Positions 8,760-18,766 of a stretch of 51,600 nucleotides of DNA are shown piece after piece. The notes beneath the pieces were generated by a model, which worked only from the letters and a program-made list of their open reading frames with translations, was not told the DNA's origin and ran no database searches. This DNA comes from CBDUXT01 sp965371245 (GTDB lineage: Bacteria; Planctomycetota; Phycisphaerae; UBA1845). The stretch covers positions 1-51,600 of the forward strand of contig CBDUXT010000036.1 in the NCBI GenBank assembly GCA_965371245.1. The letters run 5' to 3'. Both the position numbers and the translations under genes were made by a program. Position 1 is the stretch's first letter. Every line of letters begins with the position of its first letter.

Positions 8760-8804
8760 GACTCCTACCCCCCCCCCGCCTGAAATGCCACCGACGCGCA
8801 ACCG
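8760..8804 (-). repeat. Copy C of a ~44-bp upstream motif (diverged)
   Basis: On the minus strand this reads CGGTTGCGC, then GGTGGCA, then a G-rich run (G10, at 8768-8777) and GGAGTC. The same order of blocks occurs at 18948-18991 and 27733-27775. This copy is the most diverged and lies about 70 bases upstream of the methyltransferase start at 8692. Confidence 0.4.
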
Positions 8805-8871
8805 GTGTGGTAGGCGCATCGCGTGTGACGCGGGCAGCCGTCGGCCTCAATACGATCTGCTTCGATCCCTT

Positions 8872-11508
8872 TCAGCCTTCGATCCATGCAAGAAACGGCC
8901 CCATCGCAAGGTGATCCAATCGCGACGCCAAGTACGCACGGACTGCATCCTTCGGCGAGCAGACGATCGGCTCCTCGTGCATATTGAAGCTGGTGTTTAC
9001 GAACAAGGGCACGCCAGTCATTTCGTGGTAGTAGGTAAGCACCTTGTGCGCGCTCGGGTTGATTTCCTTCGACACAAACTGCGGGCGGGCCGTGCCATCG
9101 ACGTGAACAATAGCCGGGCAGTGCTCTTTGGTAAAGGCCGTGCAGTCCAGAATCGTGGTCATGAATTTACATGCGTGCTCAGTGCCTCGAATGCCCTCGA
9201 AGCAGCGATGAGCTTCCTCGACCAAGGCCACCGGCGCAAACGGCATGAACTCGGTTCGTCCGAGACGATTGTTCAGCCACTTGTTGGCCGACGGGTCCGA
9301 CGCCGGATAGAGGATCGATCGGTTGCACAGTGCCCGAGGGCCGAACTCCATCGCCCCGTCGAACCGCGCAATCACCTTGCCGTCCACGAGCCGCTCGGCA
9401 ATCACTCGCTCAATGTCATCTTCGCGTCGATAGCGCAGCCCTTTGTCCGCAGCCTCGCGCAGTGCGGCTTCCTCTTCCGCTTCGCTAAACTCAGGCCCCC
9501 AATACACGGAGTCAAACGGAGTGGGGCGCACTTGAAGGTGTTCCAACGCCGCCCCGACAGACAAGCCACCGTCACCCATGTGCGGGAAAATGTACACCTG
9601 CTCCATCTTAAGTGTCGTAAACAGCGCACCGTTGAGCTTTACGTTTGCGAAGACTCCGCCGCACAACGCCAGGTTCTTGAGCCCGGTCGACTCTGCAAAC
9701 GGCCGTACAACGTTGATCATCTCCTCTTCGAGAAGGGTCTGGAAGACGGCCGCAACGTCCTCGCGCGGATGTTCAGCCACCAATCGCTTCAGCGGCGCCT
9801 TGTAGTTGCGGTACTGCAACGCATCGAACATGCTCTCGCCGCTGCGTACTCTCTTTAGAGAGAAACCGCGTACGATTCCCTCGGAATAGTAACGTTTGTC
9901 CAGGGTGAAGTTCGGCCCGCTCCGCCGAATGGTCGCTTTGATCCTGCGATACAGTTCTGGATCAACCTTGCCAAAGCCACTGAGCCCTGTGATCTTTCCC
10001 TCATGGCGCCCACCGCGAAAGCCAAGCACCTGCGTACACGCTGTGTAGAACTGCCCGAAGGAGTGGGGGTAGGGAATCTCCGCCAGTCGCGTAATCTTAC
10101 CGCCGCGTCCCTCCGAGACCGTTACCGATACGTCGTCGCCAACGCCGTCGGCCGTCACGATCAGGGCGTCGTCGAACGGTGCCGTCCGGTAGGCAGCCGC
10201 CGCGTGGCAGAGGTGGTGCTCGACAAAATGAAGATTGGGGCGCGTTCCGTACTCCTTCCGGAAGAAACGGAGGATCGAGCGGTAGCCCAGGGCCCTGTAG
10301 AAGTAGAAAGCCCTATACAGCACCTTGCAGAAATGCGGGAAGTAGTCGTTGAAGCCATGGAACTCGGTGACGTCACGCCACTGCCCGCGTATCATCTTCG
10401 GTAACAGCTTACTGGCGGGCAGACCCGATATGACCACGTCGGATATCTCGCGCGGATCGATGCCCGAGACCTGCACGGCGGCGGCCATGCTCTTCGTAGG
10501 AGGATAGGTCGTGGAAAACTTGGTCCGATCCAGCCGCTCCTCGCTTATCGCCGACTTCAGCGTGGCACCTTCGAACACGGCAGCACCGGTCTCGTGTGTG
10601 GTGCTGATAGCCATGATAAGTGGTTTCCTGGCCTGCAATCTACCTGACTCCTGGTCCAGAAGTGATACCGTGTCAGTAAAGCGATAAAGTGTCTTCGCAA
10701 AGTCAAACATGTCTTGACATCGCGCGATCTTCGTACTCGCGGATAGATGCGAAAGGGTCATCAATCTAAGACGCCACCCCGGCACCCGGTCTCGTGCGAG
10801 AGGCTCGGCCATGTCCGTCAAATGAAAGAGCATCACCAATGGAAGCTCCGTCTTGCGGAACCGGCCCATCCGCCAACGTGCGTACCGTTTGCCAACGATC
10901 AAGCTGTAACAAGGGTGAAAGGGAAACGGCGCCGGTTTGTAGTCGGGCAGCGGGAACTCGACGAGCGCCCGGTCGATGAACGGACGATGGAGGCCAACCG
11001 CCATCGCCGGAAGCTGCAGTCGCTCGGCGAACTCGGACGTCGAGTAGGTCGATGAATCGTAACGGTACCCGTACTCGTCGAGCAGGTCGAAGCAGTCTCG
11101 ATCCACGTCGTAGTGCGGCGCTCGAAAGCCTAGCACCGTTGTCCCCAGGCCCGATTCCAGCCGCGCCCTGCTCTCCGCGATCTCGGCTCGTTTCTCCTCG
11201 CGGGTCAGGCGCGCTAGTCGCCTGTGCGTCACGCTGTGCGAAGCGATCTCGTGCCCCCTTCGAGCCGCCTCTACCAGCAGCTCCTTCTTGCGCGGATCCT
11301 CAAGGTCGGCCGCGATTACAAAGAGCGTGGCCTTGACCTCGTTACGATCAAAGAAGTCCAGCAGGTTCGTCAGACCCGTCTCGAAGAGCGGGTCATCGTC
11401 GTAGTCGTACGGTGCGCCCTGGTCTTCGAAGATGTGGGTCGCGCCGTCCAGATCCACGTGGACTACGGCCGGCGGGCCCGCGGAATCACCCTGCAGGCGC
11501 GCGATCAC
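8872..11508 (-). CDS. Fusion: N-terminal polysaccharide deacetylase + C-terminal carbamoyltransferase
   Basis: 878 residues in two parts. Residues ~13-280 are NodB-like deacetylase: HVDLDG near 17-22 replaces the usual TFDDG, HSVTH at 91-95 is motif 2, and GFRAPHYDVDRD follows at 127-137. Residues ~296-878 are a NodU/CmcH-type carbamoyltransferase: MAISTTHETGAAVF start, HHLCHAAAAY (431-440) metal/active-site His pair, DGVGDD, FGPRALCNRS, and the terminal FVNTSFNMHEEPIV motif. The enzyme would transfer carbamoyl from carbamoyl phosphate (via carbamoyl-adenylate) to a sugar hydroxyl, while the deacetylase domain could act on the same residue. Free-standing carbamoyltransferases are ~570 residues; the fusion is unusual. 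GTG start overlaps the GT2 stop by four bases (GTGA). Confidence 0.85.
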   Translation of the reverse strand: MIARLQGDSAGPPAVVHVDLDGATHIFEDQGAPYDYDDDPLFETGLTNLLDFFDRNEVKATLFVIAADLEDPRKKELLVEAARRGHEIASHSVTHRRLARLTREEKRAEIAESRARLESGLGTTVLGFRAPHYDVDRDCFDLLDEYGYRYDSSTYSTSEFAERLQLPAMAVGLHRPFIDRALVEFPLPDYKPAPFPFHPCYSLIVGKRYARWRMGRFRKTELPLVMLFHLTDMAEPLARDRVPGWRLRLMTLSHLSASTKIARCQDMFDFAKTLYRFTDTVSLLDQESGRLQARKPLIMAISTTHETGAAVFEGATLKSAISEERLDRTKFSTTYPPTKSMAAAVQVSGIDPREISDVVISGLPASKLLPKMIRGQWRDVTEFHGFNDYFPHFCKVLYRAFYFYRALGYRSILRFFRKEYGTRPNLHFVEHHLCHAAAAYRTAPFDDALIVTADGVGDDVSVTVSEGRGGKITRLAEIPYPHSFGQFYTACTQVLGFRGGRHEGKITGLSGFGKVDPELYRRIKATIRRSGPNFTLDKRYYSEGIVRGFSLKRVRSGESMFDALQYRNYKAPLKRLVAEHPREDVAAVFQTLLEEEMINVVRPFAESTGLKNLALCGGVFANVKLNGALFTTLKMEQVYIFPHMGDGGLSVGAALEHLQVRPTPFDSVYWGPEFSEAEEEAALREAADKGLRYRREDDIERVIAERLVDGKVIARFDGAMEFGPRALCNRSILYPASDPSANKWLNNRLGRTEFMPFAPVALVEEAHRCFEGIRGTEHACKFMTTILDCTAFTKEHCPAIVHVDGTARPQFVSKEINPSAHKVLTYYHEMTGVPLFVNTSFNMHEEPIVCSPKDAVRAYLASRLDHLAMGPFLAWIEG

Positions 11509-12581
11509 AGGTTGCGCCCTTCACCTTCCATCGGTTGCTCGTCCGCCTCCCGCTTGCGACTCTCTTTGAGCAAAGTCTGTTTGATGGTCCAAAGCTCACG
11601 TTGAATCATGTTTCCCTGCTGAGCGATGACGCCGAACGTAAAGAAAACCAAGGAGATCAACGCCAGAGACAGACTCATGATGGCTACAAACGCCGAGACC
11701 TCGCCCATCAGCGCCCGCGCAATACCCCAGACCAGGAACCCAAATGATGCGGCGGCACTGATACCGCTCATGCCCCATACATATCGAATCGGGTTCGCGA
11801 AGACACTGAACAACGTATGTGAGACAATAAGGAGGTTGATCTTGGCGGAGCTCTTTCGAGCCACCTTCGCCCCCTTGTTGTTGAAGTCCCTCCACTCGAG
11901 TACACAGGGAATCTCGCACATACGGTAGTTCAGCGCCCGGGCCTTCATGATGACCTCCAGGTGGAACTCCTTTCGATGCTCCTCGAGTGGGAGCGATTGA
12001 ATCATCTCCCGTCGATATCCGCGGGTCATTCCGGTGTTCATCGTTGCCGCGTTCCGCATGCACGCGCGGATGACCCAGTTGCCCGCACGACTCAAGAACA
12101 CACGCTTGGCCGGCACGTTCTTGTAGCCGCCGCCCTCAAGGTGGGGGCTGGCCACCACGAAGTCGGCCTCAGGATGTTCACGGAGGGCGGCAACGAGGCG
12201 CTCGACGATGTCCTCGCCCCACGACAAGTCGATTTCTGTTGTAACGACGATGGAACCACGAGCCTGCGCGATCCCACTCCGGAGAGCATAGCCGCGGCCG
12301 CGATTAACCTGGTAACTCACCACTTGAAGCCGCGGATGCTTCTGGGTCATCGCCAACGCGACGTCGCGCGACCCGTCAACGCTGCCGTCGTTCACTACAA
12401 TCAGTTCATAGGATCCGTCGAGACGCTCGAGTGCCGCCAACATGACCTCGATGGACTGCTGTATAATCCCCTCCTCGTTGTAGAAGGGACACACAACCGA
12501 GACATCCGGAGTCGCGCGATCACGTTGGGCCATCGAAGCATCACTCGAGGGCGGTCGTACAGCCGTCTCGTGCTCGGTCAT
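11505..12581 (-). CDS. Family 2 glycosyltransferase, polyprenyl-phosphate sugar synthase type
   Basis: 358 residues. The N-terminal GT-A domain shows VSVVCPFYNEE (about 25-35), VNDGSVDGS and TTEIDLSW, as in dolichyl-/polyprenyl-phosphate mannose or glucose synthases. Two hydrophobic helices lie near the C-terminus (about 265-330), ending in a basic tail. The expected role is to load a sugar on polyprenyl phosphate at the inner membrane face. The adjacent GT39 protein, 12 bases upstream in the same operon, uses just such donors, so the two may form a modification pair. Start ATG 12581. The GT2 assignment is firm; donor sugar unknown. Confidence 0.88.
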   Translation of the reverse strand: MTEHETAVRPPSSDASMAQRDRATPDVSVVCPFYNEEGIIQQSIEVMLAALERLDGSYELIVVNDGSVDGSRDVALAMTQKHPRLQVVSYQVNRGRGYALRSGIAQARGSIVVTTEIDLSWGEDIVERLVAALREHPEADFVVASPHLEGGGYKNVPAKRVFLSRAGNWVIRACMRNAATMNTGMTRGYRREMIQSLPLEEHRKEFHLEVIMKARALNYRMCEIPCVLEWRDFNNKGAKVARKSSAKINLLIVSHTLFSVFANPIRYVWGMSGISAAASFGFLVWGIARALMGEVSAFVAIMSLSLALISLVFFTFGVIAQQGNMIQRELWTIKQTLLKESRKREADEQPMEGEGRNL

Positions 12582-12593
12582 GATTGTTCAGCC

Positions 12594-14411
12594 CTAGTCA
12601 AGATCGTAGATCAAGATCGAGTAGCCAATTTGGTCGATGGGTTCGCGCTCCCGTAGCCACTTGTATGAGTCACCGAATAGCGCCCCCATCCAGCCGGGTG
12701 ACATCAGCGTCGTCGCGCTGACCGCGACCAACCCACGCTGCGGATCCAGCTGCGCTGGTCGATCGGCCGACAATTCATACCACCAGCGCTGCCCGGGCTC
12801 CTTCGGCGCTAATCCCACGGAGGGGAGGTAGTCATAGTCAATGCCGTAGTAGTCCGCATCCGCGCTGCCAAAGAACCCCAGCTTGATCCGATCGACACCT
12901 TCTTCATCCATGTACGCCTTCAGACCCTTCAAGTCCTGACCCCAGTCGAGGTTGGAGTCGACGAGGTACCGATAGCCATTCTTGGGGCCGCCGATCAACT
13001 CGTTGAAGTACGCCAGGTAATGTGGATGGATGCAAAGGCTGCTGGCAAGGTACCAGATACAAAGTCCTCCTATCGACAGACTCGCAAACTTCGATCGCAC
13101 GATCTCGCGGTTCATTACCCCGCTGGCCAAGACGAAGATGCACGGGAAAATCGGAAGCACGTATCGAACTCGACCTTGCATGTTGTCCATTAGCGAGAAG
13201 AAAGCGATCGTGACAACGATCACCGACAGCAAGAGCCATTCGCCCTCCATGCTTCGTGCGCGTCTAACCCCGAGGTAACACGCCGCTGCCAGCAACAGCA
13301 CGACCGCTATTGGCGTCTTGAGCACAAGAGCAACGAGCATCATGGCGGACCAGGTTCCGTCGTAGATCTCCCCCGCGAAATAGTAGGGATTAGATCCGGA
13401 CGTCAACCTTCGCTGGGCCTTCACCAGCTGAACAAACGGAGCCGGCGCCGGGATCGGAACTCGAGCGCGAAGTACCGACGCCTCGTCGGCGCTGGCAAAG
13501 ATCGATGCACCGTTGAACGATCGCCCCGTCCCCTGAAACCCATAGCCGACGTTCAGAATGACAACCACCAGCACCCCGATGACACAGAATGCACCGGCCA
13601 CGGAAACAACTTGGCGCGTACGAACGAGATCTGGGCGTGTGCGCCGTACGAACGGGATGCGCTCGTACACCCCGAAGCCATTCCGACGTGCAATGCAAAC
13701 CAGTGCATAAGCCCCGAAGATCGGCGCCAGGAGGATCGCAGTCGTCTTGACCAGAAGACAAAGACCGACTCCGATTCCGCACACGATAAGCCATCGGCCG
13801 TCGGGTTGCTTCATAAACCGCCAGAAGTAGTAGCTTGATATAAACATGAACGCCGCAAGGCCCATGTCCTGGGTTGCGAGCCGCGCGTGCGCGAGAATGT
13901 TCGGGCTGAAACTATACAACAACAACGATAACAGCCCGGCCCACTCGCCATAGAGATCTCGACTCCACCGGAACACGAAAACGCCGAGCACAGCGGCCAA
14001 GAGCACGATGGGAACGCGAGCGTACGACAGTATGCGGTCCGCGTCCACACTGTTGCCGTACAGGAACGTCCGGGCGTACTGCCATTGGCGGATCATCGAC
14101 CAGTCCACCGGCGACGACTCCATCGGCGGAAGATCGGGCTTCAGCAGCAGCAGCGGCGTCGCCGAGAGGAGCTTCATCAACGGCGGATTGGTCATGTTGA
14201 GCTGGAAGTCGCCGGTCTTTAGATGGTAGTATCCTGCCGCAATGTACATAATCTCATCGACGGTAACGGACTTCCTACGCATGCTAAGCACGGCCTGTGT
14301 GGCCATGATCGCAAGGAGTACAATGACGACGATTGGTGTAAACCAAGGTCGTAGGGCTTCTTTACTGTCGCTCAGTGTACCATCGACTTGATAGTCCGAA
14401 TCATACTGCAT
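12594..14411 (-). CDS. Membrane glycosyltransferase, GT39 / PMT_2 (ArnT-like) family
   Basis: About 605 residues with at least ten predicted membrane helices. The family's signature is in the first periplasmic loop: SVTVDEIMY, with the catalytic Asp-Glu, then GDFQLNMTNPPLMKLL. A late periplasmic part contains SNLDWGQDLKGL, seen in many bacterial family members. Such enzymes transfer a sugar from polyprenyl phosphate to a periplasmic acceptor, which could be the growing polysaccharide, a lipid or a protein. It lies directly before the matching GT2 donor synthase. The frame opens with TTG at 14429; ATG at 14411 with GGAAAG upstream is the better start. Acceptor identity cannot be deduced. Confidence 0.85.
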   Translation of the reverse strand: MQYDSDYQVDGTLSDSKEALRPWFTPIVVIVLLAIMATQAVLSMRRKSVTVDEIMYIAAGYYHLKTGDFQLNMTNPPLMKLLSATPLLLLKPDLPPMESSPVDWSMIRQWQYARTFLYGNSVDADRILSYARVPIVLLAAVLGVFVFRWSRDLYGEWAGLLSLLLYSFSPNILAHARLATQDMGLAAFMFISSYYFWRFMKQPDGRWLIVCGIGVGLCLLVKTTAILLAPIFGAYALVCIARRNGFGVYERIPFVRRTRPDLVRTRQVVSVAGAFCVIGVLVVVILNVGYGFQGTGRSFNGASIFASADEASVLRARVPIPAPAPFVQLVKAQRRLTSGSNPYYFAGEIYDGTWSAMMLVALVLKTPIAVVLLLAAACYLGVRRARSMEGEWLLLSVIVVTIAFFSLMDNMQGRVRYVLPIFPCIFVLASGVMNREIVRSKFASLSIGGLCIWYLASSLCIHPHYLAYFNELIGGPKNGYRYLVDSNLDWGQDLKGLKAYMDEEGVDRIKLGFFGSADADYYGIDYDYLPSVGLAPKEPGQRWWYELSADRPAQLDPQRGLVAVSATTLMSPGWMGALFGDSYKWLREREPIDQIGYSILIYDLD

Positions 14412-14511
14412 TCGTTCTTTCCGTAGCAACAGGCTCTGTTCCTTGCCCTAATACCGGCGTCGTACCGCTGCACACGTCACCCCCGAAGGCCAAGCTCTTC
14501 GTGTATCCAAA

Positions 14512-15780
14512 TCAGCTTGTACATTGTGCGCCATCCCTAGCGAGGAGTAACTCATACTGACCCATTGTCGATTCGGCGATTCGATCCCACTCAAACAGCT
14601 CGATTGCCCGCCGCCTTCCGGCCTCACCCATTTCCCGACACTTTTGCCGATCAGCGAGGAGTGCAGCAATCGCGTCGGCTAAGTCCTCGGCATTGTCTTT
14701 CTCGACGAGCAACCCCGTCTTCTCATGCGCGATCAACTCGGGAATCCCACCGCCCCGTGTAGCGACAACGGGCGCCCCACACGCCATGGCTTCGACATTT
14801 GGCATGCCGAAGGGTTCATCCCAGACCGACGGGAAGACAAAGACCGTGGCACTCCGATATGACTCGACAAGCTGAGTGTGTGGGACCTTCCCGACGAACC
14901 TAACGCGCGACGCCACTCCGGCGGCCAGCTGCTGCTCTAGATGTTCGCGGTACGTCCTGCCGTCGTAGAAACGTGCGAGAGCCCGTACGGTTTCGTCGGC
15001 ACTCAAGTTGACGATGTAGTCAAGTGGCGCAGAGCGAATTCCGCCGATCAGTTCGAGTCGGGCGTTTGGGAACCGGTCGCAAATGCGGGAGAACGCGTCG
15101 AGGAGGACGTGTACGCCTTTCTCAGGCGAAACTCGGGCGACGAAGAGGATCGTCTCTTCGGATCGGTGGACCGGTTGCTGGCCCGGCAGAGGCGAGAAGA
15201 CATCCGTATCGACACCGTTCAGAAGAGGGGCCACCAAGCCCCGGAACCATGGGAATCGCTTTCGCACATTCTGGGCAATAAAGTCGCTGCATCCAACGAC
15301 GCCATCCACGGCTTTGAGGTTCTTGGACACCGAATCGTAATCCAGCTCGTTCAGCCAATCGCACTGCATATGGAGCAGAATCTTGGCCTGCGGATTCAAG
15401 GCTCGAACGATCCGCGTGAATTGGCCGAAATTCACGATGTGTACAACGTCGCACCTGCGCCTGCGAATCTCGGCCGCGATCCTAAGGGCGTACACAGCGT
15501 AGTGCGTCAACGAAGCAAACTGTGGGAGCTTCGACCGGGATGAGAACAGCGGCTTGAGAAGCCGTGAAAGGCGCCGGTCGATCGTCGTGCGGACTGCGCG
15601 ATACTCCACGTTCTCGCATATCTCGACCGGCGGGTCATCAGAATACGCCATGCTAAAAACTGATACATCGCAAGTGTGCGCCAGACGGCGAGCCACCTGA
15701 TCGATCCAGATTGAGATGGCGTCCGCCTGGACGTACGGCCGAACGTGGTTCAGGGGCTGACTGACGAAAGCAACTCTCAT
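14512..15780 (-). CDS. Family 4 glycosyltransferase (GT-B)
   Basis: 422 residues. C-terminal Rossmann domain with the GT4 landmarks LFVARVSPEKGVHVLLDAF (around 225-243) and the donor-binding EPFGMPNVEAMACGAPVVA segment with the E-x7-E spacing (around 320-340). The N-terminal domain begins MRVAFVSQPLN and includes a DVVHIVNFGQF strand. It would add a sugar to the lipid-linked repeat unit in the cytoplasm using a nucleotide-sugar donor. ATG start at 15780; no strong Shine-Dalgarno sequence. It is 61 bases after the flippase gene and about 100 bases before the GT39 gene in the same orientation. Confidence 0.9.
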   Translation of the reverse strand: MRVAFVSQPLNHVRPYVQADAISIWIDQVARRLAHTCDVSVFSMAYSDDPPVEICENVEYRAVRTTIDRRLSRLLKPLFSSRSKLPQFASLTHYAVYALRIAAEIRRRRCDVVHIVNFGQFTRIVRALNPQAKILLHMQCDWLNELDYDSVSKNLKAVDGVVGCSDFIAQNVRKRFPWFRGLVAPLLNGVDTDVFSPLPGQQPVHRSEETILFVARVSPEKGVHVLLDAFSRICDRFPNARLELIGGIRSAPLDYIVNLSADETVRALARFYDGRTYREHLEQQLAAGVASRVRFVGKVPHTQLVESYRSATVFVFPSVWDEPFGMPNVEAMACGAPVVATRGGGIPELIAHEKTGLLVEKDNAEDLADAIAALLADRQKCREMGEAGRRRAIELFEWDRIAESTMGQYELLLARDGAQCTS

Positions 15781-15841
15781 GGTGTTGTCACAAGACGACG
15801 GACGACTCGGCTTAGAATGCGTGGAGCGTGACGAACGACTC

Positions 15842-17434
15842 TCAGACCACAGTTACGCGTTTGCCACGCGAGAGCCCCGCCCGCAGTTGACCCCAGACGC
15901 GACTCAGGTCGGCACGCTCGGTCCGGTTCAGACAGAGGCCATACAGGACGACGACGTAAACCGACATCCCCACTGCAGTACATACGCTGAGCGAGAGCCA
16001 GGTGCTCGGCTGAACCACGAAGCGAAGCCCGAGCCAAGCCCCGACCGCGGCCAGTCCCGGCGAAACACCCAGCCACACAGTTTCGAAGAGCCACTTCCCC
16101 CACGTGACCTCCGCCAGTCGAACACCCAGAGGCATGAACAAGGGCTGGCAAGCGACGCCCGTAACAAAGTATGCCACTGCCACGCCGGTTGCCCCCATAT
16201 CCAATCCGCGAACGAGATACACCGTCAAGGAGATGTTGGCGACATGTGTGATCAGCCCATAAACCGTCATGCGTCCCAACTCGGCCTTCGCGATGGCAAG
16301 GCTGGGTAGCATCAGGCTGGTGTAGGTGATCGGAAAGAGCCCCATGGTCAGTGCCATAACCGTTGCCGCCGTCAGAAACTCGCGACCCACGTAGAGTACA
16401 ACCAACTCCCTGCTGAATATCAGCAGCGGCATGGCGATTGCGATCGCCATCCACATGCCGTACCGGCTGCTCCGGAGGTAGGTCCGTCCGAGCCGGCTCT
16501 TGTCGCCGGTTGCGTGCATGGCGGTCATCGGGGGCTGAAGGGGCGCCATCGCCAGCCCCACACCCTGACGAAGGTGTTTGTTGGGCAGATTCCCAAGATG
16601 GAAGCAGGTCACGTCCATCGCCGTCCCCCAGCGGTTCAGGATCAGCGGGTCGAGAGCGCCGCGAAGCGTGTGGGCCGCCTGCCCGACGAAATTCCAGGAA
16701 CCGAACGACGTCAGCTTCCGCAGTAGAGGCCAATGGATCGCGTCGCGACGAAACCGAAGGACGGGAATCAACCGCCGGGAGATGAGCACCATCGTAAGAA
16801 GCATCATCAGATTGGCGACGACGGACGCAACGACTACCCAACGCACCCGCGTACTTACCCCAAGGAGTAGTACGAGTAACAAGCCCAAACGAAAGAACTC
16901 GGCCGCAAGCCTGATTACGTTGTGTAGGACAAACTTCTGCCGAACGTACAGACCCACAGACATCGCTGCCGCAGGGACACTCACTGCCGCTGAGAACATC
17001 AAGAGCGCCAGCATGAACCGCGCGTCGGACACCTGCGCCGGTGCGATCTCCAGCACGTGATCGACGTTCCACGCGACCAACCAACCACCAGCAAGGACAA
17101 CCAGCCCTGCGCCCGCGAGCGGCCCGAGCATCGTGGAAACGATGCGCGTGACCTCCCGCTCGTCTCCGCGAGCGTATGCCTCCACAACGTACCTGCCCAA
17201 CCCGGACGTCAGGATGGTCGTCAGAAGCGGCGCGCAGATCATGATCGCCATCAAGAGCGGATAAAGCGCGTACTCTTCCGGGCTGATCTTGCGTAAGAGG
17301 TACTGTTGCAGCCAGATCAGAACGCCCATGTTGATCGCCTTGGCGACCAGCGCACTGCCGGCGTTGACGGCGACCAGCTTCTTGCTGATCTCTACACTCG
17401 TCTCTTGGGCCGGTTCCACGTCCGATTGCGTCAT
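15842..17434 (-). CDS. Polysaccharide flippase, Wzx/MVF-like (lipopolysaccharide biosynthesis protein)
   Basis: 530 residues, very hydrophobic, with about 12-14 predicted membrane helices spread over the full length after a short polar N-terminus. The pattern and length fit the PST/MOP exporter superfamily that flips lipid-linked oligosaccharide repeat units across the inner membrane. The segment VAVNAGSALVAKAINMGV near the start corresponds to the first helix where many Wzx proteins begin. ATG start at 17434. A longer open frame in another phase (15777-17513) is its shadow and has no membrane character. It implies a Wzx-dependent assembly route for the glycan made here; no clear Wzy polymerase is seen in the window. 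Confidence 0.85.
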   Translation of the reverse strand: MTQSDVEPAQETSVEISKKLVAVNAGSALVAKAINMGVLIWLQQYLLRKISPEEYALYPLLMAIMICAPLLTTILTSGLGRYVVEAYARGDEREVTRIVSTMLGPLAGAGLVVLAGGWLVAWNVDHVLEIAPAQVSDARFMLALLMFSAAVSVPAAAMSVGLYVRQKFVLHNVIRLAAEFFRLGLLLVLLLGVSTRVRWVVVASVVANLMMLLTMVLISRRLIPVLRFRRDAIHWPLLRKLTSFGSWNFVGQAAHTLRGALDPLILNRWGTAMDVTCFHLGNLPNKHLRQGVGLAMAPLQPPMTAMHATGDKSRLGRTYLRSSRYGMWMAIAIAMPLLIFSRELVVLYVGREFLTAATVMALTMGLFPITYTSLMLPSLAIAKAELGRMTVYGLITHVANISLTVYLVRGLDMGATGVAVAYFVTGVACQPLFMPLGVRLAEVTWGKWLFETVWLGVSPGLAAVGAWLGLRFVVQPSTWLSLSVCTAVGMSVYVVVLYGLCLNRTERADLSRVWGQLRAGLSRGKRVTVV

Positions 17435-17515
17435 TCGATATCCAAATGCCTCGTGGAGTTACCGAAGCGTCGAACGCCTGACCCGGATGACCAGCGGTAC
17501 CGGACACGTTCATCC

Positions 17516-18766
17516 CTACGCCTTCAGTATGCCAACGGAGAGATCGAGTCCTCCGAGTTGACGACGGATTTCACCCTCGTACGCCGAGTTCATCACGATG
17601 ACGTCGTCGGGCTGAAGTTCTTTGAGAGCCTCCGGCGGGACAATCTCCTGGCCCGTCCCGGCGATGAACTTGCCATGCTTTCGTTCGTTGATATCGACTA
17701 CGTACTGAACGGCATCCGTCCCGCACAGCGGCTGCAACATGTTCAGGATCGTGATCCCTTTCGATCCCGCGCCCCACAGGACGGCCTTGCGACCGCTCGT
17801 CGCAAGCGCTTCAAACTGCCTTGCCCACGTATCGAGCTTCTGCGAGAATCGGTCTCCGAAGGCCTGTGCCGCATCGACGACATCGCCGGTGGAGAGCTCC
17901 TGGGTCGCGTCCGTCTGCTTGCCTTCCGCCGTCGGCCGCGCGGTGATCGTCAGGAACTGACCGTCGTACGTCTCGCGAACATCCGCTACTTCGAACCCGC
18001 CCCTCCCAAAGCACCGCACCAACGATGGGATCGTGAAGTAACAGCAATGCTCATAGATGATGTCCCAGACGCTCAGGTCGCGTAGGATGAACATCGCGTT
18101 GGGGACCTCAAAGAACACGACCGTGTCGTGCCGATCACCGATCGTCTGCCGAACGGATCGCAGAAACGCGACCGGCTCGGGAATGTGCTCCAAGGCGTGC
18201 CGGCAGCAGATCAGGTCGGCTTTCCGGTCGGCGTACTTCTCGCCGTAGTAATCCGGGACGATCGAGATGTTCGACTCGTCGTCTTCACCCGAGGGACGAT
18301 CCGTGTAGCTTGGATCGAACCCCACACCACGATTCGACCCAAGTTTGCAAAGCAGCCGAAGGAAGTACCCATCCCCGCAGGCAATCTCCAGGATGTCCTT
18401 CCCGCGTAGATCGTACGTGTCGATGATTCGTTTCGCCAAGTCATCAGCGTACGCTCGAAAATGCGGTGAGTAGTGAAGAGCGTTCTCGTACGCCGGATCG
18501 TACGCCATTCGGTCAGAGTCGAAGGACGTGTTGCAGATGTAGCCGCAAGATGGGCATACCGAGAGGTCGATGTCGGCCCGAGGTACCGCCAGGGCTTCCT
18601 CTCTTGTACGGCATAACGCATTGCATTTAACCGGCAAATCGCGGATTGACCAGAACGCCGTCATGCCACCCCGGCCACAGACCGGACAGTCGAAAGCACC
18701 GGCCCTAGCACCCAGGTGCGCAGATCGCGATTCGCATTGAGCCTGCATTTCGATCGTACGTTTCAC
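17516..18766 (-). CDS. SAM-dependent methyltransferase with C-methyltransferase architecture (paralogue 1)
   Basis: 416 residues. Order of domains: N-terminal zinc-ribbon-like cysteines (CPVCG near 27 and CPSCGY near 71), SAM-binding motif ILEIACGDGYFL, an IIYEHCCYF motif like the catalytic Tyr/Glu/His of sugar C-methyltransferases, and a C-terminal Rossmann-like half with VLWGAGSKGI and VDINERKHGKFIAG. This is the TylC3/NovU/TcaB9-like layout, used to put a methyl branch on a keto-sugar carbon. The closest relative in the window is 19432-20616, which shares long stretches such as CCRH-LEHI and FFEVP. GTG start at 18766, or ATG six codons later; neither has a strong ribosome site. Long non-coding DNA lies upstream. 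Confidence 0.8.
   Translation of the reverse strand: MKRTIEMQAQCESRSAHLGARAGAFDCPVCGRGGMTAFWSIRDLPVKCNALCRTREEALAVPRADIDLSVCPSCGYICNTSFDSDRMAYDPAYENALHYSPHFRAYADDLAKRIIDTYDLRGKDILEIACGDGYFLRLLCKLGSNRGVGFDPSYTDRPSGEDDESNISIVPDYYGEKYADRKADLICCRHALEHIPEPVAFLRSVRQTIGDRHDTVVFFEVPNAMFILRDLSVWDIIYEHCCYFTIPSLVRCFGRGGFEVADVRETYDGQFLTITARPTAEGKQTDATQELSTGDVVDAAQAFGDRFSQKLDTWARQFEALATSGRKAVLWGAGSKGITILNMLQPLCGTDAVQYVVDINERKHGKFIAGTGQEIVPPEALKELQPDDVIVMNSAYEGEIRRQLGGLDLSVGILKA

Noticed and set aside
15777..17513. A 578-residue open frame longer than the flippase gene
   Set aside because: It is out of phase with a clear multi-helix flippase, has Arg/Gly-rich shadow composition and overlaps the next gene's start.
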